A stretch of DNA of 36,954 bases from Desulfosporosinus sp. OT (lineage in GTDB: Bacteria; Bacillota; Desulfitobacteriia; Desulfitobacteriales; Desulfitobacteriaceae), in contig NZ_AGAF01000174.1 of assembly GCF_000224515.1 (NCBI RefSeq), forward strand, positions 1-36,954. Reading direction: 5' to 3'. Within the stretch, counting starts at the first letter, position 1, and every line of letters starts with the position of its first letter. The notes below the pieces were generated by a model. It had not been told where the DNA came from and did no database searches. It worked only from the letters and a program-made list of their open reading frames with translations. This document shows, piece by piece, positions 25,284 to 33,265 of the stretch. The translations under genes were made by a program, and so were the position numbers.

Positions 25284-26156
25284 ATGCGTTATGAAGGTAT
25301 TGTTTACCGACCGCCCAGCGAGGCCGACAGTTTGCTTATCCAGGTGACGATTGGTTGTCCGCATAACCGCTGCACTTTCTGCGGAATGTATAGGGCTAAG
25401 AAATTCAAGATTCGTCCTGTAGCAGATATCAAAGAGGACTTGAAAAGGGCCCAAGATCTGTACGGAAATGATGTAGAGAGCATCTTTTTCCCGGATGGCA
25501 ATACGATAGTTATGAAAACTGAGCAATTGGCGGAAATTCTGGAATATGCCGGACAGTTGTTTCCCCGTCTTTCCCGTATGACAATGTATGGCTCCGCTAA
25601 GTTCCTGAAACTGAAAACTTTGGCGGAATTGCAACGGTTGCGGGCGTCTGGCTTGACTAGGATTCACTCCGGTCTGGAAAGTGGAGACGATATCGTGCTG
25701 GCGAATATTCAGAAGGGTTTTACGGCGGCAGAGATGATTGAGAATGGGCGAAAAGTGAAAGAAGCGGGTATAGAATTGAGTGAATACATTTTAATTGGGA
25801 TTGGCGGACATGAGCGTTCCCAGGCACATGCTGTGGAAAGCGCTCGGGTACTAAACGCCATCGCCCCGGATTTTACACGTTTACGCACATATAATCCGGT
25901 AGAAGGAACGCCTTTGTATGAAGAATACCAGAAGGGTAAGTTCCGGCTGCTGAATCCGCATGCCGCAATCAGGGAGACTCGTCTCCTTGTCGAGAACTTA
26001 CGGGGACCTGGTCGGCTTATGAGTGACCATATTTCCAACTTTGCCTGGATCAACGGTGAGTTGCCGGCAGATAAACCCACCATGCTTGCTGAACTCGACC
26101 GGTTGCTTAATGTTTCAGAAGACAGTTTTACGCGGGCTGATCCCCGTTATTTGTAA
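25284..26156 (+). CDS. Radical SAM protein with CX4CX2C cluster motif
   Basis: A 290-residue radical SAM enzyme. The iron-sulfur motif is TIGCPHNRCTFCGMY, spaced C-x4-C-x2-C rather than the canonical C-x3-C-x2-C. This spaced variant exists in a known group of HemN/B12-like radical SAM proteins. LTRIHSGLESGDD and FTRLRTYNPVEGTPLYEEY fit the Elp3/HemN-type barrel. ATG 25284 follows GGAAAGGG; the long upstream extension has no such signal and no conserved character. It stands alone between a terminator and a long gap. Substrate unknown. Confidence 0.85.
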   Translation: MRYEGIVYRPPSEADSLLIQVTIGCPHNRCTFCGMYRAKKFKIRPVADIKEDLKRAQDLYGNDVESIFFPDGNTIVMKTEQLAEILEYAGQLFPRLSRMTMYGSAKFLKLKTLAELQRLRASGLTRIHSGLESGDDIVLANIQKGFTAAEMIENGRKVKEAGIELSEYILIGIGGHERSQAHAVESARVLNAIAPDFTRLRTYNPVEGTPLYEEYQKGKFRLLNPHAAIRETRLLVENLRGPGRLMSDHISNFAWINGELPADKPTMLAELDRLLNVSEDSFTRADPRYL

Positions 26157-26854
26157 TCACGTGGTATTCATATCCATCTGTTGAGAGATAATCACCACGC
26201 CGGTTGCGCCTTGCTAAGTTCAAGAAGACGCCTTGATAAAGTTTTGCCAGCAGACAGGTTTCGGGTTTGTGTGGTGTGGGGTCACCGGATGGTGGCAGCT
26301 TTACCAGAGCCTTCTATTTTCTTACTAAAGCTGATAAACCGGAATTTCAAGTCCAACTGGCTCAGACACAACAAGAACCTGCTGCTGAGGTAACACAGTA
26401 AGCCAGGGGCGATTAAATTCTTTGGTCAGGAAAAGAATACGACAACCTACAACCTAGCTCGTATGAACCTGATGATGCATGGAGTTTCATTTAACAACAT
26501 GACTTTGTCAAATACTGACACACTTGAAAGGGGGATTGGCCCGACGGACCGGAGGCCAAAGGAATTGACCACCCGTGCTCGCTTGATGCCGTGGTCGCCA
26601 ATCCTCCTTATTCTGCTCATTGGGACAATAGCGAAACGAAATAAAAGATCCGCGTTTTCGAGACTATGGTAAACTCGCTCCGAAAACTAAGGCGGATTAT
26701 GCATTTATTGGAAGGGTCAAGGATATTGTTTCTTGACTCGTTTTCATTGATAATCCGTTTTAGTGAAAGAAATTTTTATTATCACTAAAAGTCAAGAGCA
26801 AGGATCGGCTTAGCAGCCGGTCTTTGTTATATAGTATCTACCATCTACCATTGA

Positions 26855-26877
26855 GAGGGGCAAAGCGCCTCTTTTTT
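26855..26877 (+). terminator. Terminator upstream of the radical SAM/precursor locus
   Basis: GAGGGGC-AAA-GCGCCTC followed by TTTTTT (one mismatch in the stem). Confidence 0.75.
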
Positions 26878-26933
26878 GTAACCCTTAAAAGGACATTTCC
26901 ATAAAATGGTAACAGAATCGGCCAAGCTTTTTT

Positions 26934-26951
26934 AATCTACTTTGGTAGATT
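26934..26951. promoter_or_regulatory. Perfect inverted repeat upstream of the radical SAM gene
   Basis: AATCTAC-TTTG-GTAGATT, 67 bp before the start codon. The downstream region includes a weak TTGCAT/TTACAA promoter-like pair. It could be an operator. No regulator is adjacent. Confidence 0.4.
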
Positions 26952-27017
26952 GCATTAATGAATGATTATCACCTTACAAGATCGTTCACAATTGTTGAAT
27001 CTAAGGAGGAAACTTGA

Positions 27018-28796
27018 ATGAATGACCAAAATAATAAGCTTGATGTCCTATTGGTGAGATTTCTCTGTAATCGCCATGGCGATGCTACTATGAATATTGA
27101 GCAAATGGGCCTTCTCTATGTTGGCACGTATGCAGCAAAGAATGGTTACAAAGTTCGGATACAAGACAGCCCAAATTTAACCTTTGGTGTTCTTATGGAA
27201 ATTGTTCAAAATTGCGAACTAAAGGTTATAGGGTTCTACGTTGACCACGAAAATGTTAATGCCACAATGAGTGTCATCAATGATTTGAAAAGTATTGATG
27301 AGCATATATTGTGTGTAATCGGGGGACCGCAAGGCTCTGCTATCCCCTGGGACGAACGAATTTTGCAAGAAAGCAAATGTGATATGGTCGTCCGAGGCGA
27401 AGGGGAACTAACATTTACGGAACTCCTAAACTGGTTTTTTAAGGGTAAAGGAGATCTGAAATTGATCCCAGGCATCACTTATCGAGAAAATAATCAGATT
27501 AAGCGAAATTCAGAGCGGCCTCCTATGCAAAACCTTGATCAGCTGCCCTTACCTGACCATAGTCTTAACTTTGATAGAAAAGAACCGAATGGTTCGGAAA
27601 GTCTTATTACCAGTCGGGGCTGTCCCTATCATTGTGCTTTTTGCTTTGAAGGAAAACGGGAATCAGCTTATCGCACCAGGTCAATTTCGAATGTCATGGA
27701 GGAAGTTGAAGAACTTTTGAAAATAAGACACCCTGTTTATTTAACTATTCTTGACGATACCTTCACGGTAAATCCGGAACGTGTCTTGGAATTTTGTCAT
27801 GGAATGAAGCAACTTCGGCAGAAATATTATAATGTTAGGTGGTTTTGTGAAGGCAGAGCGAATTTCATAACAAAATATCCCGAGATTGTTCCAGTTATGG
27901 TTGAGGCAGGTTTAATCCGGATTCAAATCGGAATTGAAACTGGAAACCAACACATTTTGGATGCTTATAATAAAAACCTGCGTCTAGAAGAGATACGTGA
28001 AACAGTCCGCATCTGTGCGGAAGCCGATGTTTTATCAATTGTCGGTAACTTTATTGTCGGCGGTGCACATGAGAATTGGGAAACGGTAAAAAACAGTAGA
28101 AAATTTGCGGAAGAGCTTCTAGAGATTGGCAAAGGCAGGCTGGAATTAACTACGACGATTTATACACCCTATCCCGGTACACCGATGAACGATCATCCGG
28201 AAGCGTTTGGCTTAAAAATGCTTGACCCCGATTGCGAGACAGGACCCGGAGACGATTATTGTTTCTTAGAAACCAATGAGATTTCTAAATGGGAAATTAT
28301 GCACGCTAGACAAATGCTTATAGAGACTATTGGAGCAAAAATGTTCTATTTACTCCCCAGTGTGCCATATGCATTGTTACTTCGCCATTACCAAGCGTTC
28401 TATCGTTTGGGAATTAGAACTACCTGGCACAATGTAAGTGAAGGTTTGCCAAATTACCATAGTTATTTTACCAAGTTATTAAAAGGTGATTATATGCATT
28501 GGCCCCTTATACCCTCTGGCGAGATTGAAAAATATAAACCCGTGCGCACTATTTTTATTGGAACGAGTCATAACGGGCAATTTATACTGGATCTCCAGTA
28601 TAGGCAAATAGAGTTGAACAAAATTTCCGGTTTTATCTATGAGCACTGTTATGGCAGACTGACAATTGAAGCTATTATCAGTAGGGTTCAGCAAAAGTAT
28701 TTTTCACAAGAAGAGCGTGAAGATGTTAAAAAAATGGTACTGGAACTATTTGAGCTATTTGATGCAGAGAAGCTTTGTATCTTTACGAAATATTAA
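27018..28796 (+). CDS. Cobalamin-binding radical SAM enzyme with C-terminal PqqD-like (RRE) domain
   Basis: A 592-residue protein in three parts. Residues ~8-145 form a B12-binding Rossmann domain (LDVLLVRF..., CVIGGPQGSAIPWDERIL, CDMVVRGEGELTF). Residues ~195-420 are the radical SAM core with canonical CX3CX2C at C202-C206-C209 (SRGCPYHCAFCFEG), then RIQIGIETGNQHIL. The last ~80 residues (from about 508) look like a PqqD/RRE fold: a beta-rich start, then LNKISGFIYEHCYGRLTIEAI and a final helix. RREs bind RiPP leader peptides. AAGGAGGAAACTTGA precedes the ATG. A repeat-core peptide gene follows 151 bp downstream. Such enzymes C-methylate or otherwise modify peptides; the reaction here is inference. 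Confidence 0.85.
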   Translation: MNDQNNKLDVLLVRFLCNRHGDATMNIEQMGLLYVGTYAAKNGYKVRIQDSPNLTFGVLMEIVQNCELKVIGFYVDHENVNATMSVINDLKSIDEHILCVIGGPQGSAIPWDERILQESKCDMVVRGEGELTFTELLNWFFKGKGDLKLIPGITYRENNQIKRNSERPPMQNLDQLPLPDHSLNFDRKEPNGSESLITSRGCPYHCAFCFEGKRESAYRTRSISNVMEEVEELLKIRHPVYLTILDDTFTVNPERVLEFCHGMKQLRQKYYNVRWFCEGRANFITKYPEIVPVMVEAGLIRIQIGIETGNQHILDAYNKNLRLEEIRETVRICAEADVLSIVGNFIVGGAHENWETVKNSRKFAEELLEIGKGRLELTTTIYTPYPGTPMNDHPEAFGLKMLDPDCETGPGDDYCFLETNEISKWEIMHARQMLIETIGAKMFYLLPSVPYALLLRHYQAFYRLGIRTTWHNVSEGLPNYHSYFTKLLKGDYMHWPLIPSGEIEKYKPVRTIFIGTSHNGQFILDLQYRQIELNKISGFIYEHCYGRLTIEAIISRVQQKYFSQEEREDVKKMVLELFELFDAEKLCIFTKY

Positions 28797-28947
28797 ATAT
28801 ATTCCTTCAAAGGATGGACTGGTAATATTTTAGAATGCTTATTGGAAAAAGGAGCAAATCCAAGACAGGCATCATATATTGATACTAGAAAAGGACAAAC
28901 TAACCAATTTTACCTAGTAAATAACGAGTTGAGGGAGGATAATAATA

Positions 28948-29193
28948 ATGAGTGAAATACCACTGGGCCGCGAAGTAAGCAAGCAAGAGTATGCTGCAAT
29001 GGTTGAAAAAGGGGAAGTCCTGGCGGATAAACTTCCAGGCTATATGCATTGTCATGGTCAGGTGGGATTACTACCAGTAGCTGCCGCTAGTGCTATTATC
29101 GGTATATCAGCAGCTGCCGCTAGTGCTATTATAGGCATATCTGCCGCTAGTGCTATTGTAAGTATATCAGCAGCTGCCGATGTTTCCCATTAA
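28948..29193 (+). CDS. Putative RiPP precursor peptide with repeated A/S/I/G core
   Basis: 81 residues, start ATG 28948 with GGGAGGATAATAATA upstream. Residues 1-43 are charged and leader-like (SEIPLGREVSKQEYAAMVEK...YMHCHGQVGLLP). Residues 45-75 are tandem repeats: AAASAIIGISA (45-55), AAASAIIGISA (56-66), then ASAIVSISA (67-75), with tail AADVSH. There is one Cys only (Cys35, before the repeats), so thioether or lanthionine chemistry in the core is unlikely. No Tat or Sec signal is seen. The 33-bp DNA repeats match the protein repeats. It lies directly downstream of the RRE-bearing radical SAM enzyme and is probably its substrate. Confidence 0.75.
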   Translation: MSEIPLGREVSKQEYAAMVEKGEVLADKLPGYMHCHGQVGLLPVAAASAIIGISAAAASAIIGISAASAIVSISAAADVSH

Positions 29194-29224
29194 AGTAAGA
29201 TATAATTATATAATAGGTGATAAA

Positions 29225-29255
29225 AGGTGCCCTTGGACGATTAACAAGGACACCT
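29225..29255 (+). terminator. Hairpin ending the radical SAM/precursor unit
   Basis: AGGTGCCCTTG pairs with CAAGGACACCT (one mismatch) around a 9-base loop, 31 bp past the precursor stop. The T-tract is weak. Confidence 0.6.
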
Positions 29256-29383
29256 CTGTATCGTCTATAGCTTTTCCTTCGCGCACAAATTTCAGGGTTT
29301 GCCAACTATTTTCAAAACCGCCATTCTTCAGTCTCACTGTGTTTGCAACCGTTTGACAGTTTATATTGTTAAGGGGATTAGCG

Positions 29384-29584
29384 ATGAAGGGACTCGCGCT
29401 GACAAAGTTGCGATTGAGGAATTGGGATTATACCCAGGTAAAACCTTTTTACCTCTTTAATTTTGGTGATGAATGGGAGCTTAAGGTGGAAGTGGAGGAA
29501 ATAAACTCATATAAGCCGTTGCCTTTAATTCCTCGGGTTATTGGTAGGCGCGGTGAGGCACTGGACCAATACTGGCATGAGTAA
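29384..29584 (+). pseudogene. Truncated pRiA4b ORF-3-like protein
   Basis: About 66 residues. FYLFNFGDEWELKVEVEEI followed by PLPLIPRVIGRRGEA matches the YDFGDxWEHxVxxE...YPRCxGGxGxxPPEDxGG pattern of the pRiA4b ORF-3 (IS1096 TnpR-like) domain. The N- and C-terminal parts of the domain are missing and GEALDQYWHE replaces the GxxPPED end. An AAGGGGA precedes the ATG at 29384, but the product is a fragment. Confidence 0.6.
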
Positions 29585-29595
29585 GTATTCGAATT

Positions 29596-29630
29596 GACAC
29601 TCCCCACAGATGAATCTGGGGGATCCCTGG
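29596..29630. mobile_element. IS200/IS605-type end hairpin scar
   Basis: TTGACACTCCCCACAGAT and ATCTGGGGGATCC form the CCCC-AGAT/ATCT-GGGG hairpin typical of IS605-family terminal structures. No TnpA or TnpB gene is near. It sits exactly between two unrelated gene fragments. Confidence 0.5.
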
Positions 29631-29643
29631 GGGATTTCAGACG

Positions 29644-29892
29644 GCGGTCCTTTCTATGCAGCCGGATATTCTGGTCATGGATGAGCCAACTTCTGCCCTT
29701 GATCCCAAATCCCGGCGGAGACTGATGGAACTGCTCGGCCGTTTTGAACACCAAAATAATTACCAGCCACGATTGGATAGGGTATATGAATTATGTGAGA
29801 GAACCATTGTCATCAAAAATGGTGAAACCGCTGCGGACGGGCCTACTTCAGAAATACTTGTTAATGCTGAATTTGTTAGCGAAGCAACATAA
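29644..29892 (+). pseudogene. CbiO-type ECF transporter ATPase, C-terminal fragment
   Basis: AVLSMQPDILVMDEPTSALD is the Walker B/D-loop segment of a cobalt/nickel ECF ATPase. It is followed by SRRRLMELLGRFEH and, after a garbled stretch (NNYQPRLDRVYELC for an expected IIASHDLDLVYELC), by ERTIVIKNGETAADGPTSEIL. Walker A, the ABC signature and a clean switch His are missing. It begins at the IS605-like scar, so it was cut by rearrangement. Confidence 0.8.
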
Positions 29893-30065
29893 ACACCAAT
29901 AGCTTTTACCTGTGTCATTAAGTTTATCTAAGATGGGGGGGCATAGTGCCTAGAAATACCTATCCGGGTAGTGCTTAGAAATTCACCGATCATCTTCTTT
30001 CGTCACACTTTTGCCATGTTTCTTCATTATACTAAAATCAGTATCAGAAGATCGGGAGGATAGGT

Positions 30066-31265
30066 ATGGAAAAATCAAAGTTTGGAATTATTGCCTCATT
30101 TATCAGCGTTGTGGCTTTGACCGTTTTACTTTCCTTATTGACTACAGATTTACTTAGAAACAGTGAAATGTCGAAAGAAACGAATAAACCGTTATCTATC
30201 AATGCTACCATGACTATCGCTGAAATTGCCGAAAACAATGGAATTAAGGTGTCCTCTTTAAAAGAAGCACTGCTCATAAGGGACGATAAAGATTTAACCA
30301 AAACCATTATTGAAATGAACCTTAGCGAGGAATCCACCAAGGCCATGATAACTAAGACCCTAAATTTTGAAGCAGAAGAAGCCTCTAAAAATTTCAAGCT
30401 AATCTTTGCAAAGTTTATCTCTTGGATTGCTTTCTTGGTACTCATCTTCCGACTCATAAGGAAAGGTAAAGTCACAACAAAGGCAAGAAAATACTTACTG
30501 CTGGGTTCATTTCTTTTATTTGGAGTTATGTTTGGTTCCGATCCCAATTCTATGTCCACCATTACCGATATGGTAACGGGGTATGCCGTTAATGGAATCT
30601 TTTTTCCTCCCAGGTTTATAGCGCTAATCATTTTTCTATTTTTCGGATTCCTAGCCAATAAGATTTTTTGCGGTTGGGCCTGTCCCTTCGGAGCGCTACA
30701 AGACTTTATTCTCAGGCTAAACAGAGACTCAAAGGATAGGAAAGGAGTTTTTCCCCAGTATAAAGTGTCTTTTGCATTGTCGAATACCGTAAGGATCTTG
30801 TTTTTCGTTGTTTTTGTACTGGTTGCTTTTTTGTGGGGTACAAGCATCATTGAAGTTATCAATCCCTTTAACACATTCAATCCGGCGAAACTCACCTATA
30901 CAGGTATAAGTTTCATCCTGATTATGCTCATTGCCAGCCTTTTCATCTACAGACCCTGGTGTCATTTCTTTTGTCCTTTCGGTTTGGTTGGTTGGATTGT
31001 TGAGAAATTCAGTCGATTTAAAATCAAAGTAAATTACAGTTCTTGTGTTGCCTGCGAGGAATGCGCAAAGGCTTGTCCTTCTCAGGCTATGACGGCAATA
31101 TTAAAACAGGATCAGGTTATTCCTGACTGCTTTGCCTGCGGCACATGCATCAATGCCTGCCCGACAAAATCCATTACCTTTGCATCGGGTAAAACAGAAG
31201 AAGTTCCTAAGGATAAATTTATAAAAAAAAAATCTGCGCATTGGAATTCGAAATTATCAATTTAG
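30066..31265 (+). CDS. NapH/MauN-type polyferredoxin membrane protein
   Basis: A 399-residue membrane protein. There is an N-terminal transmembrane helix, then a ~100-residue soluble part (MTIAEIAENNGIKVSSLKEAL) and several helices carrying the paired cysteine motifs CGWACPFGALQ and CHFFCPFGLVG of NapH/NosR-type proteins. Two C-terminal 4Fe-4S motifs follow (CVACEECAKACPSQAM and CFACGTCINACPTKSI). It would pass electrons from quinol or ferredoxin across the membrane. GGGAGGATAGGT precedes ATG 30066. A TTGCCA-N16-TAAAAT promoter is likely at 30013-30040. The N-terminal segment resembles a DUF4405-like sensor, but that is uncertain. Acceptor unknown. Confidence 0.88.
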   Translation: MEKSKFGIIASFISVVALTVLLSLLTTDLLRNSEMSKETNKPLSINATMTIAEIAENNGIKVSSLKEALLIRDDKDLTKTIIEMNLSEESTKAMITKTLNFEAEEASKNFKLIFAKFISWIAFLVLIFRLIRKGKVTTKARKYLLLGSFLLFGVMFGSDPNSMSTITDMVTGYAVNGIFFPPRFIALIIFLFFGFLANKIFCGWACPFGALQDFILRLNRDSKDRKGVFPQYKVSFALSNTVRILFFVVFVLVAFLWGTSIIEVINPFNTFNPAKLTYTGISFILIMLIASLFIYRPWCHFFCPFGLVGWIVEKFSRFKIKVNYSSCVACEECAKACPSQAMTAILKQDQVIPDCFACGTCINACPTKSITFASGKTEEVPKDKFIKKKSAHWNSKLSI

Positions 31266-31395
31266 AGACCAAACAATAATATTAATTAACGGCAAAGCTT
31301 CTCTTTTTGCTTACCGCTAAATTTCAGTTGAGATTAACGGGATTCAGACATCGCTGGTACAAGTTATTGTAAGGTTGTTCGGATATTAAGAATCG

Positions 31396-31424
31396 TTGAC
31401 AAACAAAATGTTTTAATGTATAGT
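31396..31424 (+). promoter_or_regulatory. Near-consensus sigma-A promoter
   Basis: TTGACA (31396-31401), 17-bp spacer, TATAGT (31419-31424). It drives a ~165-nt leader. Confidence 0.8.
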
Positions 31425-31430
31425 AACAAA

Positions 31431-31594
31431 ATGGATGCATTTAAATATTTTCAAATAGAGCAGGTGATACACTTCTTGAAGTGTGTGGGCTGGGCTAGCG
31501 CAAGAGCCGGCAGCAGGATAAAATACCTGTGGGACTATAATTCTTGTAAAATTATAGTCCCACAGGTATTTTGGTTAAATCGGAGGTGGTATTC
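31431..31594 (+). promoter_or_regulatory. Structured leader with attenuator-type terminator
   Basis: The leader contains a hairpin (ACACTTC/GAAGTGT), a GC-rich block (GGGCTGGGCTAGCGC...GAGCCGGCAGC) and a 22-bp perfect terminator stem (31520-31541 with 31551-31572) ending in TTTT. GCAGGT early in the leader can pair with ACCTGT of the terminator, giving a plausible antiterminator. It precedes a small membrane ORF and a CDF metal transporter, so metal sensing is a guess. It matches no riboswitch consensus I know. Confidence 0.55.
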
Positions 31595-31747
31595 GTGAAT
31601 TCATTTCGTTTTAGCATCATACATAAAAGGAAATTGTTTTGCATAATATTCCTCTTACTATTTTCATTGATGTCTGTGTATTTGCCTCATAGTTTAGTTG
31701 AGAGTTCTGAGCACCATAATTATGAAAGTCGTTTAAGTATATTATAA
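31595..31747 (+). CDS. Small membrane peptide (50 aa) behind the attenuator
   Basis: GTG 31595 follows GGAGGTG with 7-base spacing. The product has a basic N-terminus (FRFSIIHKRK), one hydrophobic helix (LFCIIFLLLFSLMSVYL) and a His-containing tail (ESSEHHNYESRLSIL). In the next frame a longer open stretch continues from ~31726 to 32010 (LRKLLKKLKSFVNKLYRLPQ... ending SMNHSDLLPVMGV), so a frameshift near 31725 may have split one ~140-residue protein. I do not recognise it. Confidence 0.5.
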   Translation: MNSFRFSIIHKRKLFCIIFLLLFSLMSVYLPHSLVESSEHHNYESRLSIL

Positions 31748-32089
31748 ATAATAATAAACTAGCCGCGAATCTGAGAAAATTACTCAAGAAATTAAAGTCA
31801 TTTGTTAACAAATTATACAGGTTGCCACAAATACTATTTAATAGTGTTGTTTTAGCAACTATTCGCTTAGTTTTATTCAATATGCGATTTATGTACTTTT
31901 CTAAAGTGTCTATTCTTCACTTATTTCCTTTCCTCAGTATTTACTTCCATGGGAGTAAATACAAGCACAGTATGAATCACTCTGATTTGTTACCAGTAAT
32001 GGGTGTCTAAAGTCAGACACTTCATTGCGTAACTAAAATCTTAGGGTGTTTTTTGTTGTGCTTAAATATTAGTGGGAGTGGGGGAAGTC

Positions 32090-33013
32090 ATGGCTATTGA
32101 CAAACAAAAAGCTGCGTTGAGTTCCGTTTTTGCAGCAATTTTCCTCACATCAATGAAAATTGTAGTGGGTATTTTTACAGGCAGCCTAGGCATTTTATCC
32201 GAGGCACTGCATTCAGCGTTGGATTTAGGAGCCGCAGTTATAACCTTTTTCGCTGTAAGGTTATCCGACAAACCAGCAGATGATGAGCATCACTACGGAC
32301 ATGGCAAGATCGAAAGCCTTTCTGCGTTGATCGAAACAGTTTTACTTTTTATAACCTGTGGCTGGATCATTCATGAGACAGTGCAAAAGCTTTTTTTCGG
32401 CAAAGGTGTGGAATTGGTTGAGATTCAATGGGGCGTATTAACAATGCTGATTTCAATCATTGTTGATGCTTCAAGAGCGAGAGTTTTAAAGCAAGCTGCT
32501 AAGGAACATGGAAGCCAGGCCTTGGAAGCAGATGCTCTGCATTTCAGTAGTGATATTTGGAGCTCATCGGTTGTTGTTGGGGGGGTAGTCTTTGTATGGA
32601 TGGGTGATTACTTCAACATACCTGTTTTGAAGTACGCAGACCCCATAGCGGCTTTGGGCGTTGCGCTGCTGGTTATTAAGGTGAGCTTCAAGCTTGGTAA
32701 AGAGGCCATTGATGTTTTGTTGGATACGGCACCTGAAGGTATGAAGGAAATCATCGAAATGGAAATTAGCAAAATATCAGGTGTTCTTCAGATTAATGAA
32801 ATCAGGATTAGACCCTCAGGGGCAGTTCGGTATGTCACTGTAAATGTCGGTATTGACCCAAATCAAAGCCAAAGAACGGTTCATACCTTGGTTCACGAAA
32901 TCAGGAAAACGATTTCAATGAAAATACCGAGGTGTGATATTGTGGTCAGCACATATCCAATTGAGGCAGTTAGAAGTGCTGATACCAGCATGGAGAAGTG
33001 CATCATGATTTAA
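32090..33013 (+). CDS. Cation diffusion facilitator (CDF) metal transporter
   Basis: Exports divalent metals (Zn, Fe, Mn, Co type) by proton antiport. At 307 residues it has six transmembrane segments. The metal-site motifs are HSALD (H41/D45) in TM2 and HFSSD (H151/D155) in TM5. The loop EHHYGHGKIESLSAL is the FieF/MMT1-type signature, and the cytoplasmic dimerisation domain ends in the last ~90 residues. ATG 32090 follows GGGGGAAG; the GTG at 32072 has none. It is probably the head of a cluster with the small His-rich protein and the kinase. Confidence 0.92.
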   Translation: MAIDKQKAALSSVFAAIFLTSMKIVVGIFTGSLGILSEALHSALDLGAAVITFFAVRLSDKPADDEHHYGHGKIESLSALIETVLLFITCGWIIHETVQKLFFGKGVELVEIQWGVLTMLISIIVDASRARVLKQAAKEHGSQALEADALHFSSDIWSSSVVVGGVVFVWMGDYFNIPVLKYADPIAALGVALLVIKVSFKLGKEAIDVLLDTAPEGMKEIIEMEISKISGVLQINEIRIRPSGAVRYVTVNVGIDPNQSQRTVHTLVHEIRKTISMKIPRCDIVVSTYPIEAVRSADTSMEKCIMI

Positions 33014-33055
33014 CAACGTAAAGACACTAAATAACGATTATTAGGAGGATTGACT

Positions 33056-33265
33056 ATGAGCTCATTTTCAAGATCAAAAAATAGAGGACATTACCCAGAT
33101 CCGAATCATGGCGGCGGGCATTATAAACGGCCGCATGGCTCGGGAGGAATACTAGGTAAAATATTTGAGGCCTTGACAGGTTCGAAAAGGCATTCGCATT
33201 CCAGTTCAAATCGCCACGAAAGATATTCATCAAGACATCATCTCCGTAAGAGTTCATGGTCTTAA
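33056..33265 (+). CDS. Small basic His/Ser/Gly-rich protein
   Basis: 69 residues, start ATG 33056 seven bases after TTAGGAGGA. It is low-complexity and rich in His, Ser, Arg and Gly (RGHYPDPNHGGGHYKRPHG, then KRHSHSSSNRHERYSSRHH). It could bind metal or be a phosphorylation substrate. It overlaps the kinase start by 10 bases, so the two are translationally coupled. A role as the kinase's partner or substrate is inference. No named family. Confidence 0.75.
   Translation: MSSFSRSKNRGHYPDPNHGGGHYKRPHGSGGILGKIFEALTGSKRHSHSSSNRHERYSSRHHLRKSSWS

Larger units (their letters stand above)
26157..27017. other. 860-bp gap with relics and leader of the RiPP-like locus
   Basis: The first half contains protein-like tails without starts: LTKADKPEFQVQLAQTQQEP ending near 26402, and a hydrophobic PILLILLIGTIAKRNKRS ending near 26672. 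I interpret these as relics. A hairpin at 26813-26832 (GATCGGC/GCCGGTC) and a terminator at 26855-26877 separate this from the next transcription unit. Between 26880 and 27017 lies the leader region of the cobalamin radical SAM gene. Confidence 0.45.

Noticed and set aside
25170-25667. 165-codon minus-strand ORF opposite the CX4CX2C radical SAM gene
   Set aside because: Shadow of a gene with clear motifs on the other strand.
30044-30895. 283-codon minus-strand ORF opposite the polyferredoxin gene
   Set aside because: Antisense shadow of a well supported NapH-type gene; Lys/Ser/Ile-rich with no domain and no ribosome binding site.
31416-31598. 60-codon ORF starting inside the leader promoter
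   Set aside because: Its ATG overlaps the -10 box, so it cannot be translated from that promoter, and it runs through the terminator hairpin.
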